The notes under the pieces were generated by a model that saw only the letters and a list, made by a program, of their open reading frames with translations, was not told the DNA's origin and did not search any database. 21,856 nt of DNA from JBLNBU01 sp050260215 (GTDB lineage: Bacteria > Pseudomonadota > Alphaproteobacteria > Rhodospirillales > Magnetospirillaceae): positions 1 through 21,856 of the forward strand of contig JBLNBU010000260.1 in the NCBI GenBank assembly GCA_050260215.1, read 5' to 3'. The position numbers were made by a program, and so were the translations under genes. Below, piece by piece: positions 1 through 8,034 of this stretch. The first letter of the stretch is position 1; every line of letters starts with the position of its first letter.

Positions 1-426
1 GGCGGTCCACACCATGGCGACGATGCCGCCCACCGTGACCAGCATGGTCGCCCAGGCGGGAATGCCGAACAGCATGCCGATACCGGCCAGGCCCGACAGC
101 TCGGTGACCAGGGCGCCGACGCAGGCGACGGCCAGCAGCACCGCCGCCACCCAGGCCCAGCCGTGGCCGAAGCGTTCGCGGATCAGTTCGCCGTGGCCGC
201 GCCCGGTGACGAGGCCCAAGCGCACCGTCAGCTCCTGGACGATGAACAGCACCGGGATCAGGACCACCTGCCAGACCAGCAGGCGATAGCCCCACTGGGC
301 GCCGCTCTGGGCGGCGGTGATGATGCTGCCGGCATCGGTGTCGGCCAGCATGACGATCAGGCCCGGCCCCATGGCGGCCAGCACGGGCCACCGTTTCCGC
401 AGCGGCAGGACGGCCGACGGGTCCAT
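1..426 (-). CDS. Divergent Nramp-family metal-ion transporter, N-terminal part (cut by window edge)
   Basis: Reading the minus strand from the ATG at 426 gives 142 open codons up to the window edge. The protein starts MDPSAVLPLRKRWPVLAAMG and continues with GPGLIVMLADTDAGSIITAA, the look of Nramp transmembrane helix 1, followed by three more hydrophobic helices (about residues 47-65, 87-107 and 118-142). Nramp proteins move divalent metals with protons across the inner membrane and bind the metal at a DPGN motif in helix 1. Here that place reads DTDAGS, so the ligand set is altered and the substrate may not be manganese or iron; Nramp-related Mg2+ transporters also depart from DPGN. The start is supported by AGGAG at 433-437, six bases upstream. 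The gene lies downstream of a repeat array and a histidine kinase on the same strand. The family call is fairly sure; the substrate is unknown. Confidence 0.75.
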   Translation of the reverse strand, partial: MDPSAVLPLRKRWPVLAAMGPGLIVMLADTDAGSIITAAQSGAQWGYRLLVWQVVLIPVLFIVQELTVRLGLVTGRGHGELIRERFGHGWAWVAAVLLAVACVGALVTELSGLAGIGMLFGIPAWATMLVTVGGIVAMVWTA

Positions 427-454
427 AAGGTTCTCCTGATAATGCGAAGTGTTC

Positions 455-481
455 TCTATACCGGACGGGGCGGGGGATCAA
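455..481 (-). promoter_or_regulatory. Possible sigma70-type promoter of the Nramp-like gene
   Basis: On the minus strand TTGATC (476-481) and TATAGA (455-460) lie 15 bases apart, each matching four of six consensus bases. The predicted transcript would start near 448, giving a leader of about 20 bases before the ATG at 426. The spacer is shorter than ideal, so this is a weak call. Confidence 0.25.
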
Positions 482-491
482 GGGGAGAGCC

Positions 492-570
492 GGAAGGGGG
501 GAGCGTTTGGGGCCGCTCCCCCCTTCCCTTTGCCCGCCCGCGATACTGGGGTTCGGGGACGATCGCGGGC
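492..570. repeat. Two-hairpin palindromic repeat, unit 1
   Basis: Hairpin A has a perfect 14-bp stem (492-505 with 514-527) ending in AGCG/CGCT and an 8-base loop TTTGGGGC. Eight bases later hairpin B has a perfect 9-bp stem (536-544 with 562-570) and a 17-base loop ACTGGGGTTCGGGGACG. The loops recur in the next two units while the stem sequences change and remain complementary. It lies in the gap between the histidine kinase and the Nramp-like gene, nearest the latter. Confidence 0.85.
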
Positions 571-586
571 AGACCCCGGTATAGGG

Positions 587-658
587 AGAGGGGGAGCGTT
601 TGGGGGCCGCTCCCCCTCTGAGACCCCTCCGCGGCACTGGGGTTCGGGGACGGCCGCG
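587..658. repeat. Two-hairpin palindromic repeat, unit 2
   Basis: Hairpin A: perfect 12-bp stem (587-598 with 608-619), loop TTTGGGGGC. Hairpin B: perfect 6-bp stem (630-635 with 653-658) around the same 17-base loop as in unit 1 (636-652). Ten bases separate A and B. The outer A stem is AGAGGGGG here against GGAAGGGGGG in unit 1, with matching changes on the other arm. Confidence 0.85.
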
Positions 659-687
659 AAGGAGACCCATCTGTTTCGGCGGATGCC

Positions 688-765
688 GAGGAGGGGAGCG
701 TTTGGGGGCCGCTCCCCTCCTCTAAGATCCTACCCGCGGCACTGGGGTTCGGGGACGGCCGCGGG
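688..765. repeat. Two-hairpin palindromic repeat, unit 3
   Basis: Hairpin A: perfect 13-bp stem (688-700 with 710-722), loop TTTGGGGGC. Hairpin B: perfect 8-bp stem (733-740 with 758-765) around the invariant 17-base loop (741-757). Spacing between A and B is ten bases as in unit 2. This unit is nearest the 3' end of the histidine kinase gene. Confidence 0.85.
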
Positions 766-778
766 CGGATCTTCCGCC
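764..778 (-). terminator. Small hairpin just after the histidine kinase stop
   Basis: On the minus strand GGCGGA, loop AGA, TCCGCC forms a 6-bp hairpin starting five bases after the TGA at 784-786. No T-run follows, so it may only protect the 3' end or weaken read-through into the repeat array. It overlaps the last two bases of repeat unit 3. Confidence 0.35.
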
Positions 779-783
779 AGGGA

Positions 784-1764
784 TCAGGCTGCCACTCGGG
801 CCTCCTGGTCCAATTGGGCTGCCGCCGGTTCCAGCGGCAGGGTGAATGCGAAGACGCTGCCGTCGCCGGGCCGCGAATCGACCCAGATGCGACCGCCAAG
901 GCGCTCGATCATGCGGCGCACCACGGCCAGACCCATGCCCGGCTCGCCCTCGCGCTGGAAAACCTCGAACAGTTTGCAGGCGTGGCGCGGCTCGATGCCG
1001 ATACCGTTGTCGGCGACGCGCAGCACCGCCATGCCGCCCTCCGAGCCGCCGCTGACGGTGACCACCGGGCTGCGCCGCGGGTCGCGGAAGCGCACGGCGT
1101 TGTCGATCAGCTGCGAGAAGATTTCGGTCAGGCTGCCCTCATCGGCGGCGACGCGCGGCAGCGGCTCGGCGACGACGCGGGCGCCGGCGCGCGACAGGCT
1201 TTCGCCCAAGCGGGCGCAGGCCGAGGCCAGGGCGGCATCTGCGGGAATGGCGGCGGTGGGCTGGGGCAGGTGCTCGACCGAGACGAAGGCTTCCAGCTCG
1301 CGCACCATGTCGCGCATGCGGCGTGCGCCCTCGACCACCTGGCCGACATAGTCGCGCCTGGCGTCGTCGTCGGCGGCCGGGTCGGCCAGCAATTGGGCAT
1401 AGGCGACGACGCGGCGCAGCGGTTCCTGCATGTCGTGCGAGGCGACCTGGGCGATGCGCTCGAGGTCGGCGACGTAGCGGTACAGGCGTTCGCGGTTGGC
1501 CTGCAGCTCGTCTTTCTTGACCATCAGGTCGCGGGTGATGGCGGCCTGGCGCGCGGCCATGCGCACCAGCAAGACGGTGGCGACGGCCAGGGCGGCGGTG
1601 GCGACCAGCCCGAAGGCGGCGCTGCTGACGGCCGCGGCCGCATCGATGTCGAGGATGAAGGCCGCGCCGGCCAGGGCCAACAGGGCGCCGACCGCCAGCG
1701 GCCGGCCGATTCGAATGTCCGGCCGGATGCCCGCGTCAAAGGTTGCCCGATGCGGCGCGCCCAT
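784..1764 (-). CDS. Membrane-anchored sensor histidine kinase
   Basis: A 326-residue kinase. Two hydrophobic segments (about residues 21-39 and 44-68) leave almost no periplasmic loop, so sensing is probably within the membrane or through a partner. The dimerisation helix carries the phosphoacceptor in VASHDMQEPLRRVVAYAQ (H110). The ATP domain shows the N box LIDNAVRF (N222), G1 box VADNGIGI (D252), F box KLFEVFQR and G2 box GMGLAVVRRMIERLGG. The HDMQEPLR form of the H box is typical of phytochrome-like and PAS-type kinases. The open frame runs further upstream, but that part is antisense to the regulator gene and reads as low-quality sequence; the ATG at 1764 gives a compact protein, with a purine-rich stretch upstream. 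It is divergent from the TorR-like regulator, which makes the two a plausible pair, though this is inference. Confidence 0.85.
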   Translation of the reverse strand: MGAPHRATFDAGIRPDIRIGRPLAVGALLALAGAAFILDIDAAAAVSSAAFGLVATAALAVATVLLVRMAARQAAITRDLMVKKDELQANRERLYRYVADLERIAQVASHDMQEPLRRVVAYAQLLADPAADDDARRDYVGQVVEGARRMRDMVRELEAFVSVEHLPQPTAAIPADAALASACARLGESLSRAGARVVAEPLPRVAADEGSLTEIFSQLIDNAVRFRDPRRSPVVTVSGGSEGGMAVLRVADNGIGIEPRHACKLFEVFQREGEPGMGLAVVRRMIERLGGRIWVDSRPGDGSVFAFTLPLEPAAAQLDQEARVAA

Positions 1765-1906
1765 AACCCCTGAATCTCCCCCGCTGGGATTATTCCCCTG
1801 CGTCCTGTTATAGCCCCGGCGACACAACAAAATTGCGGTTCCAATTGAATCTCCCACAAACGCCGTGTTAATGGATTGTGACCGCTTTTTTCTCGGGAGC
1901 TTTCGG

Positions 1907-2589
1907 TTGTCGGCCAAGGCGCACGTCCTGATCGTCGAAGACGAGCCGGTGACCCGGGCCAAGCTGGCCGCGCAACTGGTGGCCGAGGGCTTCCAGGTCA
2001 GCGAGGCTGCCGATGCCCGCGACATGAAGGCCATCGTCGCCCGCGCCGTTCCCGACGTGGTGCTGCTCGACATCAACCTGCCCGACGAAAACGGCCTGGT
2101 GCTGGCGCGCGACCTGCGCAGCAAGTCGTCGGTGGGCATCATCCTGGTCACCGCCCGGCGCGACGAGACCGACCGCATCGTCGGCCTGGAACTGGGTGCC
2201 GACGACTACATCACCAAGCCGTTCAACCCGCGCGAACTGGCGGTGCGGGTGCGCAACCTGCAGCGCCGGGTGGCGCCGACCATGGCGGCCGAGCGTTCGG
2301 CCTCGGGTGTTTATGGGTTCGCCGGCTGGAAGCTGGACTGCGACGCCCGCCAGCTGACCTCGCCCACCGGCGAGGCGGTGCGCCTGACCCGCGGCGAATT
2401 CGACGTGCTGGCCGCCCTGGCCCGCAACGCCGGCCGGGCGCTGACCCGCGACCAGCTGCTCGACATGACCCAGCATGACGGCGAGGCGGTCGTCGACCGC
2501 ACCATCGACGTGCTGGTGGGCCGCCTGCGCCGCAAGATCGAGGCCGACCCGCGCCATCCAGCCATCATCCTGACTGTGCACGGGGTCGG

Positions 2590-2611
<22 letters not shown>
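1907..2611 (+). CDS. OmpR-family response regulator, TorR-like
   Basis: The receiver (residues 1-120) has the acidic pocket EDE at 11-13, the phosphoacceptor in VVLLDINLPDENG (D55), T in LVTARRDE and K in DYITKPFNP. A winged-helix DNA-binding domain follows (about 135-234) with LTRGEFDVLAALARNAGRAL and the ending VHGVGYRLVAG. The runs EDEPVTRAKL, LLDINLPDENGL and VGIILVTARR are strikingly like E. coli TorR/ArcA-type regulators. No torS, torT or TMAO reductase gene is visible, so a TMAO role is not implied. The chosen start is TTG at 1907, preceded by GGGAG (1895-1899) at seven bases; it puts the protein start where OmpR regulators usually begin (MSAKAHVLIVEDE). In-frame GTG 1865 and ATG 1871 are alternatives. 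It is divergent from the kinase at 784-1764 and its 3' end overlaps the hybrid kinase by 22 bases. Confidence 0.85.
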
Positions 2612-4484
<1,873 letters not shown>

Positions 4485-4488
<4 letters not shown>

Positions 4489-4901
4489 GGCACCGCCCCC
4501 AGCCAGCGCGCCTGGATGGCGTGGATGGCGGCCGAAAAGGCCTCGACGTCCATGGGCTTGGTGACGAACTGGTCGGCGCCAAGGACCATGGCGCGGTTGA
4601 TGTCGCGGTCGGCGTCCGAGGTCGACAGCACCACCACCGGGATGGTCGCCAGCTCCGCGTCGGCCTTTATCTCCTCGAGCACCTCGTGGCCGCTACGGCC
4701 GGGCAGGTTGAGGTCGAGCAGAATCAGGTCGGGCTTGGGGGCGGCGCGGTGCTGGCCGATGCGGCGAAGGAAGGCCAGCGCCTCGACCGAGTTCTTGACG
4801 TGGTGCAGCCGGCAGTCGTGGCGGCCGCGCCGGATGGCGATGCGCACCAGGCCGGCGTCGCCAAGGTCGTCTTCGATCAGCAGGATGTCCCAGCCGCTCA
4901 T
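4485..4901 (-). CDS. Single-domain response regulator, Rcp1/CheY-like
   Basis: 138 residues that are all receiver domain: acidic pocket IEDD (9-12), phosphoacceptor D63 in PDLILLDLNLPGRSG, S/T in VVVLSTSDADRD, K in QFVTKPMD. The long helix between LHHVKNSVEALAFLRR and the PDLILLDLN strand is typical of Rcp1-type receivers, which are partners of phytochrome-like kinases and carry no output domain. The start ATG (4901) overlaps the TGA of the upstream kinase and its own TGA overlaps the ATG of the downstream hybrid kinase, both as ATGA, so the three proteins are probably made in fixed proportion. The likely job is to carry phosphate from the membrane kinase to the hybrid kinase or its HPt domain; this is inferred from position. 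Confidence 0.88.
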
Positions 4902-7021
4902 GCCACCGCCTCGGCGACGCGCTGCCTGGGCCAGGTGAAGCGCACGGTGGTGCCGGGGCCGTCGCGCGCCTCGACCCGGATGGCGCCGCCGTGGCGCTCG
5001 ACGATCTTGCGGCACACGGCCAGGCCGATGCCGGTGCCCTCGTAGACGTCGCGGGCGTGCAGGCGCTGAAAGATGCCGAACACCCGCTCGGAATGCTCGG
5101 CCGGCACGCCGATGCCGTTGTCGGTGACGGCGAACGACCAGTTGCCGTCCTCCTCGGTGCAGAAGATCTGCACCTCAGGCGGAACGTCGGGGCGGCGGTA
5201 CTTGATGGCGTTGCCGATCAGGTTCTGGAACAGGCGCACCATTTCCAGGGTGTCGCCCATCACCACCGGCATGTCCTGGGCGACCGAGACGCGGGCGCCG
5301 CTTTCCTCGATCTCGATCTGCAGGTCGGCGATGGCACCCTGGATGGCCTGGTCGATGTCGACGGGGCCGTCGGTGGCGGTGCGGCCGACGCGGGAATAGG
5401 TCAGCAGGTCGGTGATCAGCAGGTCCATGCGCCGCACGCCGTCGCGGGCGAAGTCCATGTATTCGCGGGTCTCGTCGTCCAGGCTGCCTTCCAGGGCCTC
5501 CTCGATCAGGGTGACGTAGCTGCCGACCACGCGCAGCGGCTGGCGCAGGTCGTGCGATGCCACATAGGCGAACTGCTCGAGTTCCTCGTTCGAGCGGCGC
5601 AGTTCGCGCACCAGCGCGCCCAGGCGGTCTTCCAGGCGCTTGCGCTCGGTGATGTCCTCGATGGTGCCGTCGACCCGGAACGGCTGGCTGTCGTGGTCGG
5701 TGGCGACCTCGGCCTGGGCATGCAGCACGCGGACCTCGCCGTCGGGGCGGATGATGCGGAAATCCTCGGACACCCGCGCCCCCGTCCGGGCACCGTCGAT
5801 GGCGGCCAGGACCCGGGCGCGGTCGGCCGGCAGCACGCGCCCCAGCAGCACGTCCAGCGACGGGATGCAGTCACCGGGCTCGAGCCCCAGGATGGTGTGG
5901 AACTGGTCCGACCAGGTGTGGCGGTCGCTGCGCAGATCCCAGCTGGAACTGCCCAGATGGGCGATGCGCTCGGCGTTGGACAGCAAGGTCTGGCTGCGCC
6001 GTTCCAGGTCGCGATAGGCCTCGTCCAGGCGCTCGATCATGGCGGCGAAGGCGCGGCCCAGCCGGGCGATCTCGTCCTCGCCGGCCATGGCGAAGCGGGC
6101 CAGGTCGCCGCGTTCGGGCACGTACGAGGTCGCCGCCTCGGTCAGCCGGGTCAGCTGCCGGGTCAGGCGGCGGCCCATCACCGCGCTGGCCGCCAGCACC
6201 GCCAGCACGGTGAGCGCGCCCACCAGCAGGAAGAACGAGGTCAGCCGCGACAACGGCGGCGCCAGCAGCGAGGCGCCGGCCGATACCTCGGCGACGAAAT
6301 CGTAGCCGGCCAGCTGCGGCGGCAGCCGCACCGCGGTCACGGCGGCCATGGTGGCGTCGGGAAGGGGGGCGCCCAGCGCGATCGAGCGGGCAACGCCGCG
6401 GTTTCGGTAGGCGATGCGCGCGCCCAAGGCCAAGCCACCCTCGTGGGCGACGCGGGCGGCCACTTCGGTCAGGCGCACCCGGTACAGCAGCGCGCCTTCG
6501 ACGCCGGCGCCCATGAACACCGGCTGGCCGACCACAAGCTCGTCCGACAGCGGCAGCTCGTCGATGCGGCTGGCCGGACGGCCGCTGGCCACCACCGCCG
6601 CCGCCAGGGGATCGTTGGTCTCGGTCGGCCAGGGGCGCCCGGCCGACATCACCGGCCGGCCGTCGCGGCTGAACAACGCCACCGCCGCCGGCACGCCGTT
6701 GACCACCGAGAAATCGGCCAGCACCGGTTCCAGGCGCGCCAGCTGCGACCGTCCGGCGTGCATGCCTTCCACCAGCAGGGGATTGGCGGCAAGGCCGCGG
6801 AAGGCGGCGACGACGCCTTCCAGCAAGTCGCCCATCTTCTCGGCGCGCAGGGCCGCTTCGCCCTGCAGCAGCACCTGGATCTCGCCGCGGATCAGCCCGG
6901 ACATGACCACGTACGAGGCCGTGCCCACCACCAGCAGGAAGAACATGCTGATGGTGGCCGCCGCCAGCGCCACCTGGTAGGACAGCTTGTTGCGCAGTCC
7001 CGAAAGCATCCGGTCCCCCAT
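4898..7021 (-). CDS. Membrane sensor histidine kinase with periplasmic sensor, HAMP and PAS
   Basis: 707 residues. TM1 (about 15-40), a periplasmic region of about 215 residues that resembles a double-Cache/CHASE4-type sensor, TM2 (about 262-283), HAMP (about 284-340, with AGEDEIARLGRAFAAMIERL), PAS/PAC (about 345-460, ending VDGTIEDITERKRLEDRL), HisKA with H490 in YVASHDLRQPLRVVGSYVTL, and an ATP domain with NLIGNAIKYR, VTDNGIGVP, FGIFQRLHAR and GTGIGLAVCRKIVERHGG. The H-box region is that of phytochrome-like kinases, which fits an Rcp1-type partner directly downstream. The start at ATG 7021 gives the expected short cytoplasmic leader before TM1; an in-frame ATG at 7009 (MLSGLRNK) with GGGGGA just ahead is equally possible. 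First gene of the operon 7021-2590. It is divergent from the Nudix gene, 84 bases away. Confidence 0.9.
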   Translation of the reverse strand: MGDRMLSGLRNKLSYQVALAAATISMFFLLVVGTASYVVMSGLIRGEIQVLLQGEAALRAEKMGDLLEGVVAAFRGLAANPLLVEGMHAGRSQLARLEPVLADFSVVNGVPAAVALFSRDGRPVMSAGRPWPTETNDPLAAAVVASGRPASRIDELPLSDELVVGQPVFMGAGVEGALLYRVRLTEVAARVAHEGGLALGARIAYRNRGVARSIALGAPLPDATMAAVTAVRLPPQLAGYDFVAEVSAGASLLAPPLSRLTSFFLLVGALTVLAVLAASAVMGRRLTRQLTRLTEAATSYVPERGDLARFAMAGEDEIARLGRAFAAMIERLDEAYRDLERRSQTLLSNAERIAHLGSSSWDLRSDRHTWSDQFHTILGLEPGDCIPSLDVLLGRVLPADRARVLAAIDGARTGARVSEDFRIIRPDGEVRVLHAQAEVATDHDSQPFRVDGTIEDITERKRLEDRLGALVRELRRSNEELEQFAYVASHDLRQPLRVVGSYVTLIEEALEGSLDDETREYMDFARDGVRRMDLLITDLLTYSRVGRTATDGPVDIDQAIQGAIADLQIEIEESGARVSVAQDMPVVMGDTLEMVRLFQNLIGNAIKYRRPDVPPEVQIFCTEEDGNWSFAVTDNGIGVPAEHSERVFGIFQRLHARDVYEGTGIGLAVCRKIVERHGGAIRVEARDGPGTTVRFTWPRQRVAEAVA

Positions 7022-7105
7022 GCCGGCCGGCCCCCTTGCCGGCTCGACACCACCATAAGGCTGGGCTAAGTGTCTCGGCAACGGTGGCTGATGGGGAAAG
7101 GCGCG

Positions 7106-7525
7106 ATGGCAAGGCAGTATCCGGCCCATCCCATGCCCGGGGTGCTGGCCCTGGTGATGCGCGACGGCAAGTTCCTGATGGTGCTGCGCGACCGCGAGCC
7201 CGACCGCGGCAAGTGGGGCTTTCCCGGCGGCGCGGTGGAGCTGGGCGAGACGGTGGCCGAAGCCGCCATCCGCGAACTTCACGAGGAAACCGGGATTGTC
7301 GCCGAGGCCGGCTCCGTCATCGACGTCTTCGACGCCATCATCCGCGACGAGGACGGACGGGTGCGCTTCCACTATGTGATCGCCACGGTCGCCTGCCGTT
7401 GGATCTCCGGCGAGGGCGTGGCCGGCGACGATGCCGCCGACATCGGCTGGTTCGACCTGGCCCAATCGGACGCCATGACCTGCAGCCGCAACGTCGGCCG
7501 CCTGGCCCGGCTGGCGCTGGCCTAG
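7106..7525 (+). CDS. Nudix hydrolase
   Basis: 139 residues with a complete Nudix box: G42, E48 and R56-E57-L-H-E60-E61-T-G63 in the run GAVELGETVAEAAIRELHEE, which matches GX5EX7REUXEEXGU. The N-terminal strand pattern PMPGVLALVMRDGKFLMVLR and WGFPGG ahead of the box are typical of small MutT/NUDT-type pyrophosphohydrolases acting on NDP-X compounds. Substrate cannot be read from the sequence; ADP-ribose, NADH or oxidised nucleotides are all possible. The ATG at 7106 is preceded by GGGGAAAGG; an upstream in-frame GTG at 7070 would add 12 residues. The last codon TAG lies in CTAG, which also supplies the stop of the convergent DUF2934 gene. Confidence 0.88.
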   Translation: MARQYPAHPMPGVLALVMRDGKFLMVLRDREPDRGKWGFPGGAVELGETVAEAAIRELHEETGIVAEAGSVIDVFDAIIRDEDGRVRFHYVIATVACRWISGEGVAGDDAADIGWFDLAQSDAMTCSRNVGRLARLALA

Positions 7526-7863
7526 GCCCCCGCGGCCTTGCCCTTGCCCTTGGCGGGGCGGCGGCGCTTGGGATACTGGGGCTCCTCGTCCTGGTCGGCC
7601 AGGCCGGGGAAGGATCCCTGGTTCTCGACCGCCTCGATGGGCTCGACCGGTTCGGGGTGCGGATTGTAGGGATTGCCGCCGGCAGTCGGCGTCGGTTCGG
7701 TGGCGACGCCGGGGTTCTGCTCCATGGCCAGCTCGGTCCGCGCCATCTGCCAGTGGTCGTCGGCGCGGCCCTCGGGCCTGCCCTCGCGCTCCCAGATGTG
7801 GTGGGCGCGCTCGCGGATCATGTCGTCGGGGAACTCGTCGTGGGGTCCGATACGCTGGGCCAT
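7522..7863 (-). CDS. Small DUF2934 domain protein with basic tail
   Basis: 113 residues. Residues about 15-47 (MIRERAHHIWEREGRPEGRA then DDHWQMA) match the DUF2934 pattern, a short helical domain with conserved R-A-x-x-I-W-E-x-x-G-x-P, common in alphaproteobacteria and of unknown function. The middle is Pro/Glu-rich and disordered-looking; the end PKRRRPAKGKGKAAGA is strongly basic and could bind nucleic acid. Start ATG 7863 has GGAGG at a good distance (seven bases). A longer reading frame extends upstream across the opposite strand's kinase gene, but that part is antisense low-quality sequence. It sits convergent with the Nudix gene, sharing CTAG for both stops. Confidence 0.8.
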   Translation of the reverse strand: MAQRIGPHDEFPDDMIRERAHHIWEREGRPEGRADDHWQMARTELAMEQNPGVATEPTPTAGGNPYNPHPEPVEPIEAVENQGSFPGLADQDEEPQYPKRRRPAKGKGKAAGA

Positions 7864-7977
7864 GGCGCCACCTCCGTCGGGCGCCATGTGGTCGGCAGCG
7901 GCGGGAAGGTCAATACCCCGCCACCCCTTGGCCACGCTCTTTGCCAAGGTCCGGAGGCCTGCGACCAAAGTCGGGGT

Positions 7978-8006
7978 TTCACCCGAGCCACCGGCAAGGC
8001 CATACT
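7978..8006 (+). promoter_or_regulatory. Possible promoter of the PAS hybrid kinase
   Basis: TTCACC (7978-7983) and CATACT (8001-8006) are 17 bases apart and match four of six bases each of the sigma70 consensus. It would start transcription about 20 bases before the TTG start at 8035. Weak, since the surrounding 170-base gap has no better candidate. Confidence 0.25.
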
Positions 8007-8034
8007 CCTTCCGTCTTAGAACGGAGACGGATGC

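Noticed and set aside
492..765. CRISPR array
   Set aside because: The units are long double palindromes with unequal spacing and no uniform spacers, and no cas gene is present.
14..1351. Several plus-strand open frames over the Nramp-like gene, the repeat array and the kinase
   Set aside because: They cross the repeat array and lie antisense to recognisable genes; the translation is Arg/Pro/Ser-rich without any family likeness.
1865..1906. Upstream GTG/ATG starts for the TorR-like regulator
   Set aside because: The added 14 residues are not typical of OmpR regulators and lack a ribosome site; the TTG at 1907 has GGGAG at seven bases.
4991..7069. A 692-residue plus-strand open frame
   Set aside because: Antisense to the membrane kinase, with no motif and a composition of Gln, His, Gly and Ala typical of GC-rich antisense frames.
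7927..7948. Inverted repeat CTTGGC-N10-GCCAAG between the DUF2934 and PAS kinase genes as an operator
   Set aside because: Six-base arms of this composition are expected by chance in such GC-rich DNA and nothing links the site to a regulator.
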